A stretch of 64,000 nucleotides of DNA. Origin: Methanoplanus sp. FWC-SCC4. Its GTDB lineage: Archaea > Halobacteriota > Methanomicrobia > Methanomicrobiales > Methanomicrobiaceae. The translations under genes and the position numbers were made by a program. The stretch spans positions 2,224,370 to 2,288,369 of the forward strand of contig NZ_CP043875.1 of assembly GCF_032878975.1 (NCBI RefSeq). Reading direction: 5' to 3'. Of the stretch, positions 57,666 through 64,000 are shown piece by piece. How positions within the stretch are numbered: position 1 is the stretch's first letter; every line of letters begins with the position of its first letter. The notes beneath the pieces were generated by a model, which worked only from the letters and a program-made list of their open reading frames with translations, ran no database searches and was not told the DNA's origin.

Positions 57666-58214
57666 ATGAAAGCGGGGGCACTGGCAGGGTTGCTTAACCT
57701 TCTGCCTGTGATTATAATCATTCTGGCTTTTGGAGCGGCGTTCGCCCAGAGCGGATATGATCTCCAGAAGATTATCTTTTATGATGATTCGGGGGATTTT
57801 GGGAGTTCTTTAGGGCTGTTGTCCGCCACAAAGGCTGATGAAGGGACATTCGTTTTTCAGGAGTACAGGCTCTCGGAAGACGGAACAAAACTGATTCTTC
57901 CGGGAACTATGAAGAACAGTTTTGACACGGAGCTGGATGTCAGGATGATAAAGACATCAGTAAATCTCGGGAATGAAAAGATACATCTTGAACTTGAAAA
58001 GCCTTTTTTGATAAGTCCCGGCCTGACAGCTGATTTCGTTCTTTTTGGTGCCATACCCGAAGATCAGATGGACAATTTTTTAAAATCAGGTTTTTCCGGG
58101 TTATCCGGATCATACGGGTTTTCAATGACAGCTAAGGCAAAGGGAGTGTGGATTTATTCAGGCAGCATCGATCCGGGGGTGATTGAGGATGAGAGAAGAA
58201 GATATGTCATCTGA
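57666..58214 (+). CDS. Membrane-anchored protein, function unknown
   Basis: A 182-residue protein with one N-terminal hydrophobic segment (LLNLLPVIIIILAFGAAFA) that acts as signal peptide or anchor, then a beta-strand-rich extracytoplasmic domain. The pattern GTMKNSFDTELDVRMIKTS resembles domains of late-embryogenesis-type or NEW3-like folds, but no family is recognised. Its 3' end overlaps the next gene, another membrane protein, so the two are probably coupled and act together. Confidence 0.65.
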   Translation: MKAGALAGLLNLLPVIIIILAFGAAFAQSGYDLQKIIFYDDSGDFGSSLGLLSATKADEGTFVFQEYRLSEDGTKLILPGTMKNSFDTELDVRMIKTSVNLGNEKIHLELEKPFLISPGLTADFVLFGAIPEDQMDNFLKSGFSGLSGSYGFSMTAKAKGVWIYSGSIDPGVIEDERRRYVI

Positions 58215-58854
58215 AGAGGGATTTTCAAAAAATGAGGCTTGGGCTGTCCATGAAGATCATTCCTGGAATTATCGGGGTGTGAACTGGCCGGGTGTGCTTG
58301 GAGGACTGCTTCTGCTTGCCCTTCCGTTCCTCGGACCGTGGTGGTTTTTAAAATTCGGGAGTGATGCATTTCATGTCTCCGTCTCGCCCTTCATGGCAGA
58401 GATAAGGAATATGGGCGTACCGGTCTTCTCCCCCCTTTTATACTGGCTAAACATTGCGTTTTTAATTCTTATACTCATATTCGGAATGGAGATGCTTTTG
58501 GGATCACTTGTGAGCGGCTTACACAGATACCGTGATATATCTGGTGTTCTTGTCTGTTCTGCTGCAAAAAAGCCCCTTATTCTTGTGATTGTTTTCTTTG
58601 CGGCTGTTCTGGCTGTGAGCCTTACAATGGACAGGGTTGTTGCACTTTTTGGTATAACCGGTTTTTCAGGAAATATCCCGCTGATTGCCGGCGGGTCGGT
58701 TGTAACAATAAGCAATCCGGGTCTTGTTCTTCTGGTGCCTGTGGCGGTTGAGCTCTCGCCTGTATTTTTTCTGTCCATTGCAATATCATTTATCTGTCTT
58801 TTTGCAGGTTACTGGCAGGAAAAGGGAGTTTCAGACGATCCTGACGGTCCCTGA
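58204..58854 (+). CDS. Four- to five-helix membrane protein, function unknown
   Basis: A 216-residue integral membrane protein with four or five hydrophobic segments (GVLGGLLLLALPFLGPWWFL, LLYWLNIAFLILILIFGM, LILVIVFFAAVLAVS and a last FFLSIAISFICLFAG). No named family was recognised. ATG 58204 is chosen because GAGAG lies 8 bases upstream. An ATG at 58189 would add five residues, and its GAGG is too close. It overlaps the preceding gene by 11 bases, indicating a two-gene unit of an exported domain and a membrane partner. Confidence 0.68.
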   Translation: MSSEEGFSKNEAWAVHEDHSWNYRGVNWPGVLGGLLLLALPFLGPWWFLKFGSDAFHVSVSPFMAEIRNMGVPVFSPLLYWLNIAFLILILIFGMEMLLGSLVSGLHRYRDISGVLVCSAAKKPLILVIVFFAAVLAVSLTMDRVVALFGITGFSGNIPLIAGGSVVTISNPGLVLLVPVAVELSPVFFLSIAISFICLFAGYWQEKGVSDDPDGP

Positions 58855-58931
58855 GAGAAAATTTCCCATTATTTTTAAAGAATATATCAGTCACCTTAAA
58901 AACAATCAACATACAAATTATCAAACAAGTT

Positions 58932-60704
58932 ATGGTTAAGAAATACATGCTTGGAAACGAGGCAATAGCATATGCCTGCTGCGAGGCTGACCTCGATTTC
59001 GCAAGCGGATATCCGGGAACACCGTCTTCTGAGGTCGTAGATGCCCTGCGCCACCAGAAGATGCGTGAATTTTACATTGAGTGGTCCGTAAACGAGAAGA
59101 TTGCGTTTGAAAATGCACTGGGTGCGGCATGGACAGGCGTCCGCTCACTTGTGACAATGAAGCATGTGGGGCTGAATGTTGCAGCAGACCCTCTTATGAC
59201 AAGTTCATACACGGGAGTTCGGGGGGGGTTTGTAATCCTCTCGGCAGACGATCCGTATGCTCACAGTTCACAAAACGAGCAGGATTCAAGGGTTTATGCA
59301 AAGTTTGCGAGGATTCCGTGTTTTGATCCTTCAAACCTGCAGGAAGCCCACGATATGATGAAGGGTGCATATGAGCTATCGGAAGAGTTTTCGCTTCCTG
59401 TTTTGTTCAGGCCGACGACGAGGATCTGCCACTCAAAAAGCGATGTGGAGCTCGGGGACATTGGGGAAAATCACAGAACCGGCAAATTCACCAAAAATCC
59501 AAAGCAGTATGTCGTAATCCCTGTTCACACAAGGGAGCTTCACAAGGAACTCAATAAAAAACAGGGTCCTCTCGCAAGGCGCCTTGTCGAACTCGGACTC
59601 AACCACTATGAGATAAAAGGGGATAGTGCTGTTATCGCAAGCGGAATTGCCGCAGAATATGTGCAGGAAATAATTCCTGAAGATGTCTCGTTTGCAAAAA
59701 TAGGTGCATATCCGATAGATACAGAATGGCTCTCCGGATTTATCTCAAAGCACAAAAAAGTCCTTGTTATCGAGGAGCTCTCACCATTGGTTGAGGAAGA
59801 GGTCAGGCAGGCTGCATGCGAAACAGAGGTGTTTGGTAAAAAGAACGGATGCGTTCCTTACGAAGGTGAACTTGATCCCGCATCGGTTGCACTTGCGTTT
59901 GAAAAGGCGGGTTTTGCCCACAAAAACAAATACCCGGAGCCGGTGGCTGCCGGAGGTCTTCCTCCAAGACCCCCTCTTCTGTGTGCCGGTTGTGGACACC
60001 GTGCCACGTTTTATGCGATGAAGAAGGTCTTTGGCAAAAATGCAATTTATCCGTCCGATATCGGCTGTTACACACTCGGGCTTCAGATGGGTGCGGTTGA
60101 CACAACAATATGCATGGGTGCCTCAATAACAGTCGGAAGCGGTATGACACATACGGGTGAGGAGAACGATGTTGTCTGCACAATCGGTGATTCAACCTTC
60201 CTTCACACAGGAATCCCGGGCCTTTTGAATGCCGCATATAACGGTGCAAACATGACAGTGGTAATCCTTGACAACAGGATTACGGCAATGACAGGCCACC
60301 AGCCGAACCCGAACACCGGAAAGACGGCTCTCGGACAGGAGAGCCCGCTGATATCTCTTGAATCTCTCTGTCGTTCATGCGGTGTTGAGCTTGTCGACAC
60401 TATTGACCCTTACGATCTTACAGGGACCCTTGAGGCATTTAAGCGTGCAAAGGGACACAAAGGCGTAAAGGTCATTATTGCCCGTCAGCCGTGTGTTATT
60501 GCAGCACGCCGTGCGGGAATTAAGAGAAGAAAGTATGAGGTTGATCCGGAAACCTGCACAGGATGCGGCCTGTGTGTAAAATACGGATGTCCTGCAATTG
60601 AGTTCTACGATAATAAGGCCTCAATAAACGAGCTTTGCAGCGGATGCGGGGTATGTGCGGATATCTGTCCTGCAGGTGCGATAAAAACGGAGGGTAAGAG
60701 ATGA
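58932..60704 (+). CDS. iorA: Indolepyruvate:ferredoxin oxidoreductase, alpha subunit
   Basis: A 590-residue subunit with thiamine diphosphate and two [4Fe-4S] clusters. The N-terminal pyrimidine-binding domain begins GNEAIAYACCEADLDFASGY, and the ThDP-binding motif is GDSTFLHTGIPGLLNA with N near 440-460. The C-terminus has CTGCGLCVKYGCP and CSGCGVCADICP as a ferredoxin domain. It oxidatively decarboxylates aryl-pyruvates to aryl-acetyl-CoA with ferredoxin; in methanogens it often runs in reverse to make aromatic amino acids from aryl acids. A TATA-like AAGAATATATCAG lies near 58878, and no ribosome-binding site is apparent, so the leader is short. It overlaps iorB by 4 bases. Confidence 0.94.
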   Translation: MVKKYMLGNEAIAYACCEADLDFASGYPGTPSSEVVDALRHQKMREFYIEWSVNEKIAFENALGAAWTGVRSLVTMKHVGLNVAADPLMTSSYTGVRGGFVILSADDPYAHSSQNEQDSRVYAKFARIPCFDPSNLQEAHDMMKGAYELSEEFSLPVLFRPTTRICHSKSDVELGDIGENHRTGKFTKNPKQYVVIPVHTRELHKELNKKQGPLARRLVELGLNHYEIKGDSAVIASGIAAEYVQEIIPEDVSFAKIGAYPIDTEWLSGFISKHKKVLVIEELSPLVEEEVRQAACETEVFGKKNGCVPYEGELDPASVALAFEKAGFAHKNKYPEPVAAGGLPPRPPLLCAGCGHRATFYAMKKVFGKNAIYPSDIGCYTLGLQMGAVDTTICMGASITVGSGMTHTGEENDVVCTIGDSTFLHTGIPGLLNAAYNGANMTVVILDNRITAMTGHQPNPNTGKTALGQESPLISLESLCRSCGVELVDTIDPYDLTGTLEAFKRAKGHKGVKVIIARQPCVIAARRAGIKRRKYEVDPETCTGCGLCVKYGCPAIEFYDNKASINELCSGCGVCADICPAGAIKTEGKR

Positions 60705-61279
60705 AAGAGAGTTTTGATCTGCTGATAGTCGGTGTCGGCGGTCAGGGAACAGTGCTTGCATCAAATGTCATCGGAGATGCCTGTCTGATTGAAGGCAGGA
60801 CTGTAAGATCAGCCGAGACACACGGAATGGCACAAAGGGGCGGTTCTGTTGAGAGTCACATCCGGATTGACGGGAAATACGGGCCTTTAATCTCAAAGGG
60901 AACAGCGGATCTTATCATTTCATTTGATCTTTTAGAGGCGCTCAGGTACAGGCATTTCCTAAAGGACGGAGGTGTAATCATTTCAAGTGAGAGTATGGTA
61001 ATGCCGACATCGGCATTTACACAAGGTCTTGCAGTACCTTCTGCGGACGACATAAAGGCAGGGCTCTCTGACGTTAAGCTGATAACAATTGACGCTGCGG
61101 AAATTGCAAAAGAGGCCGGAAGCATCCTCTCACAAAATATTGTGATGATAGGCTGTGCAGCCCACCATCTTCCGCTTTCAAAGGAGTCTTTGTTAAAGGC
61201 TGTGAGGGATCTTGTTCCCCCAAAGACTATTGAAGTCAATGAAAAAGCCTTTGAACTCGGATTTTTGAAAGGTATCTGA
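60701..61279 (+). CDS. iorB: Indolepyruvate:ferredoxin oxidoreductase, beta subunit
   Basis: A 192-residue gamma-type domain subunit completing the IorAB heterodimer. The opening VGVGGQGTVLASNVIGDA and the middle THGMAQRGGSVESHIRI are the family markers. It supplies the CoA-interacting side of the oxidoreductase. It starts at ATG 60701, which overlaps the iorA stop (ATGA), so the two are translationally coupled. Confidence 0.93.
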   Translation: MKESFDLLIVGVGGQGTVLASNVIGDACLIEGRTVRSAETHGMAQRGGSVESHIRIDGKYGPLISKGTADLIISFDLLEALRYRHFLKDGGVIISSESMVMPTSAFTQGLAVPSADDIKAGLSDVKLITIDAAEIAKEAGSILSQNIVMIGCAAHHLPLSKESLLKAVRDLVPPKTIEVNEKAFELGFLKGI

Positions 61280-61490
61280 AAATATTAAATATCCCCAAAA
61301 CCAATAAAAATTTTTTCAGCCCCTGGCTTTTAAAAATGTTTTCTGTTGAATTGCGGCTATAAAATTTCTGTCAGGGCAGTCTGCTGAATATTTTTTCACA
61401 ATCCAGGCATTTATGAAATATATTTCCCTCCTCCGCGGCTAATGCAATTGGTTAAAAAGAGTTGGGGGATAATATAAATTGTATTAAGAT

Positions 61491-61709
61491 ATGTCTGAAA
61501 ATATGGTCTATGGAGGGGCAATATTATCTGCGGCAAGTCTTATTGTCGGCGGAATACTTATTGCAGCAATAATCTATGCAGAGAACAGCGGCCTTACCCC
61601 CGGAAGCCTCATATATATTCTTCCTGTCATGGCAGTTCTGGTAGTGGCAGGTGTTTTTGCCATGCTTTACGGCTCAAAAGACAAAGACGATAATGCCGGC
61701 CCTGAATAA
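61491..61709 (+). CDS. Small two-helix membrane protein
   Basis: A 72-residue protein with two hydrophobic helices (ILSAASLIVGGILIAAIIYA and YILPVMAVLVVAGVFAMLYG) and a short charged end KDKDDNAGPE. No family was recognised. It is preceded by TATA-like GATAATATAAATTG (about 61467-61481) only about ten bases ahead of the ATG, so it is probably a leaderless message. The gap before it (61280-61490) is AT-rich and shows no other feature. Confidence 0.6.
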   Translation: MSENMVYGGAILSAASLIVGGILIAAIIYAENSGLTPGSLIYILPVMAVLVVAGVFAMLYGSKDKDDNAGPE

Positions 61710-61732
61710 ACAGATTTTTTTGGTCTTTTATA

Positions 61733-62530
61733 ATGCCTGAACTGAAGTTCTGCATCGCCCAGATGGAGGCAGTCCCCGGAAATCCTGGTGAGAGTCTTTT
61801 AAAGGCTGAAAAGCTTGCAGAACTTGCGGCAGGGCGTGGTGCTGATATAATCTCTTTTTCAGAGCAGTTCGCAACAGGGTGGGACCCTGACTCTGTCGGA
61901 TTTTCAGAAGGGGAGAGGGGTCCTGTAAATAGTTTTATCCGGAATACCGCCCGCAGATACGGAATAGGGATTCTGGGTTCGTTTCGTGAAAAAACCGAAT
62001 CGGGAATAAGAAACACTGCTGTTTTTGCAGACAAATCCGGTGAGGTTGTCTGCCGGTACTCAAAAATACATCTTTTTTCACCCGGGGGAGAGGACAGACA
62101 TTACATTGCGGGTGATACGCCTGCATCATTTGAGTTCATGGGTGTTCGTTTTGGTCTTGCCATATGTTATGACTTAAGATTCCCTGAACTTTTCAGCCAT
62201 TACCAGAGGGCCGGGTGTGACTGTGTGATTGTTCAGGCTGCATGGCCGAAAGCGAGAATTAAGCACTGGGATATCCTCACACATGCACGTGCCATCGAAA
62301 ACCAGTATTATATCGCCGGTGTAAATGCCACAGGAAAGACTTCTGCCGGTGAATATAACGGTAATTCGCTGGTGGTCTCTCCCAAAGGGGAGACAGTTAT
62401 CAGGGCAGATGATTCAGAGGGAATTTTTTGCACAACCATATCCTTAAATGAAGTAAAAAGAGCCCGTCAGGATTTGCGAATACTTTCAGACCGCAGGGAG
62501 TATTTATACATAGGATGGCGTAATATTTAG
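61733..62530 (+). CDS. Nitrilase-superfamily amidohydrolase (omega-amidase-like)
   Basis: A 265-residue carbon-nitrogen hydrolase. The catalytic triad is visible: E44 in SFSEQF, K111 in RYSKIHLF and C145 in AICYDLRFPEL. The overall pattern (GEVVCRYSKIHLFSPGGED, AWPKARIKHWDIL) fits omega-amidase/NIT2-like enzymes, which would hydrolyse an amide such as 2-oxoglutaramate. The substrate is not fixed by sequence. It is 23 bases after the small membrane protein and 14 bases before the next gene, so it sits in a compact cluster. Confidence 0.87.
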   Translation: MPELKFCIAQMEAVPGNPGESLLKAEKLAELAAGRGADIISFSEQFATGWDPDSVGFSEGERGPVNSFIRNTARRYGIGILGSFREKTESGIRNTAVFADKSGEVVCRYSKIHLFSPGGEDRHYIAGDTPASFEFMGVRFGLAICYDLRFPELFSHYQRAGCDCVIVQAAWPKARIKHWDILTHARAIENQYYIAGVNATGKTSAGEYNGNSLVVSPKGETVIRADDSEGIFCTTISLNEVKRARQDLRILSDRREYLYIGWRNI

Positions 62531-62544
62531 TTGCCTGATTTAAG

Positions 62545-63273
62545 ATGCGAGGCGACCAACATGCTTATTTTAGCCTGCTTTCAGGGGTGATTGTATTTTC
62601 ACCGATGATTCTGGCACCAGACGCAGGGGTTATAGCGCTGTTGTTTGCAGGTATCTTCATAGGTTCGCTTGCACCGGATGCTGATGCTGCCGACTCGGCA
62701 ATAATGCACGGGCTTTCAGGAGGCAGGGGTGCCGGAAGGATGATTCGCAGACCTACCGTACTGTTCCTTCCGCTGTTTGGATACACGATTCGTTATCTGA
62801 TATACTACCCGGTATCTGCGGTTACATGGGTCCTGACACTCGGGAGGGTAAAACCCCGCCACAGAGGGCTTTTGCACTCTTTTTTCGGAGTGATTATAAC
62901 CACCTTACTTGTAATTTCATATCTCTGGGCATTGTTCAGTTTTGGCTTCGGGATGAATCTCATAAACCATATATTGATTTTGGCCTTCGGGTTTTTCTGC
63001 GGGTGTGTTATGCACCTTGTCGAAGACTCGTGCACACACAGTGGTGTATTCTGGCTCTATCCGTTCTCTAAGAGGAAGGTTTCCGGAACAGTCGTTCCAA
63101 AGAGCAAAAGAAATCACATGTTTGGACTGATCCTTTGCGCAGGTGTGATACTTTCTCTCTCATGGGACACTATCATATATGCGGGATATCAGATCTCAAA
63201 GGCGGCGCCATTTTTGATATTTCTGGTTTCCTGGACTTTAATTTTGTCTTTATCGGGTGCTCATACCGATTAG
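62545..63273 (+). CDS. YdjM-like (DUF457) membrane-bound metal-dependent hydrolase family protein
   Basis: A 242-residue membrane protein with about five hydrophobic helices. It carries the family hallmarks: an N-terminal histidine (DQHAYFSLLSG), GSLAPDADA with conserved aspartates, RHRGLLHSFFG and a C-terminal GCVMHLVEDSCTHSGV. The histidines and aspartates are placed as in the YdjM/DUF457 family, proposed to be metal-dependent membrane hydrolases. The physiological substrate is unknown. Confidence 0.82.
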   Translation: MRGDQHAYFSLLSGVIVFSPMILAPDAGVIALLFAGIFIGSLAPDADAADSAIMHGLSGGRGAGRMIRRPTVLFLPLFGYTIRYLIYYPVSAVTWVLTLGRVKPRHRGLLHSFFGVIITTLLVISYLWALFSFGFGMNLINHILILAFGFFCGCVMHLVEDSCTHSGVFWLYPFSKRKVSGTVVPKSKRNHMFGLILCAGVILSLSWDTIIYAGYQISKAAPFLIFLVSWTLILSLSGAHTD

Positions 63274-63338
63274 GACTTTTCTTTTACCGGTGCTTCATCC
63301 ACTATCTATAACTTCTTACGGCACAGAAATTGTTAATC

Positions 63339-64000
63339 ATGTTTCGTCTTGTCTGTGTAAACTGCGGTGCAGACTATAACCAGAATGAGATAATATACCA
63401 TTGTCCCAAATGCGGTCATCTGCTCACTGTAGAGTATGATATGGATACAATAGACATCTCCCGTGCCGAGTGGGACAAACGTCCCCTGAGGCTCTGGAGA
63501 TACAAAGAGCTTTTGCCTGTCGCAGGCGAGCCCGTTTCACTTCAGGAGGGAGGAACACCTCTTTATCACCTGAAAACGATTGGAAAGGAGCTCGGTCTAA
63601 AGGAGCTTTATGCAAAGCACGAGGGTATGAATCCTTCAGGTTCCTTTAAGGACAGGGGAATGACTGTCGGTGTCTCCATGGCTATTCAGCTTGGAATGAA
63701 GACAGTCGCCTGTGCAAGCACAGGAAACACCTCCGCAAGTCTTGCCGTATATGCGGCAAAGGCAGGAATCCCCGCTGTTGTTCTGCTTCCGGCAGGCAAG
63801 GTTGCACTTGGAAAGGTTGCCCAGGCACTTATGCACGGTGCAAAGGTAATAGCAATTCGCGGCAACTTTGACAAGGCGCTTGAGATGGTGCATGACCTCT
63901 GTATTAATGAGGGTCTGTATCTGTTAAACTCAGTCAACCCGTACCGCCTTGAAGGTCAGAAGACAATCGGTTTTGAAGCCGTGGATCAGCTCGGCGGAGT
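63339..64000 (+). CDS. thrC: Threonine synthase (5' part, runs off window)
   Basis: The first 220 residues of a PLP-dependent threonine synthase are visible. The N-terminus carries a zinc-ribbon (C6, C9, C22, C25) typical of archaeal ThrC. The PLP lysine is K104 in NPSGSFKDRG, and the phosphate-binding STGNTSAS follows. It converts O-phosphohomoserine to threonine. The start ATG 63339 has no strong ribosome-binding site, and the gene continues beyond position 64000. Confidence 0.93.
   Translation, partial: MFRLVCVNCGADYNQNEIIYHCPKCGHLLTVEYDMDTIDISRAEWDKRPLRLWRYKELLPVAGEPVSLQEGGTPLYHLKTIGKELGLKELYAKHEGMNPSGSFKDRGMTVGVSMAIQLGMKTVACASTGNTSASLAVYAAKAGIPAVVLLPAGKVALGKVAQALMHGAKVIAIRGNFDKALEMVHDLCINEGLYLLNSVNPYRLEGQKTIGFEAVDQLGG

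Overview
The window is a chromosomal segment of a methanogenic archaeon, most likely of the order Methanomicrobiales (Methanomicrobiaceae-like). The evidence is an archaeal rRNA operon (16S, tRNA-Ala, 23S, tRNA-Cys, 5S) with long processing stems, TATA-box promoters, archaeal-only aromatic enzymes (ADH synthase and 3-dehydroquinate synthase II), IorAB, HTH-PAS sensors without kinase domains and PGF-pre-PGF surface proteins. Genus is inferred, not computed. No prophage, insertion sequence or CRISPR array was seen.

Layout. 1-6002: end of a radical SAM gene, an aldo/keto reductase with Fe-S tail, a cytosine-type permease, a divergent Trm5-like methyltransferase, a truncated DUF2202 lipoprotein, a hypothetical gene and a LysE-type exporter. 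6003-7186: a 1.2 kb stretch without ordinary genes that holds three tandem diverged copies of what looks like a structured small RNA gene, each with its own TATA box. 7187-9532: a large cell-surface protein (seven-repeat, probably beta-propeller, two PKD domains, PGF-pre-PGF, TM anchor). 9910-17840: an eight-gene operon covering the archaeal shikimate/chorismate pathway plus the first tyrosine and phenylalanine steps, including a bacterial-type shikimate kinase fused to shikimate dehydrogenase. 17996-23450: the rRNA operon. 23776-26548: beta-carbonic anhydrase, NCS2 permease, HdeD-like membrane protein.

26739-29532: a two-gene operon of an AAA ATPase carrying an N-terminal YaaA/DUF6884-like domain and a DUF4435 TOPRIM protein. 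This resembles the AriA/AriB pair of PARIS anti-phage systems, but with an extra domain. 29590-38717: GNAT, Fe-S nitroreductase, a possible small RNA ahead of class II ribonucleotide reductase, a MarR-MATE operon with a palindromic operator, an EamA transporter with a histidine-rich tail, a stand-alone LigD-type phosphoesterase and a tRNA methylthiotransferase. 38757-50087: RND-type exporter, two paralogous S-layer-like proteins, an orphan chemotaxis module (CheW and a soluble poly-HAMP MCP) divergent from an HTH-PAS-GAF sensor. 50164-55418: tRNA-Ile and bacterial-type SbcD/SbcC. 55495-61279: ADP-forming acyl-CoA synthetase and IorAB, which can together interconvert aryl-pyruvates, aryl-acetyl-CoA and aryl acids. 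61491-64000: a small membrane protein, a nitrilase-family amidase, a YdjM-like membrane protein and the start of threonine synthase.

The two regions most worth follow-up are the triplicated RNA array at 6115-7052, whose main stem shows compensatory base changes between copies, and the DUF6884-AAA/DUF4435 operon at 26739-29532.
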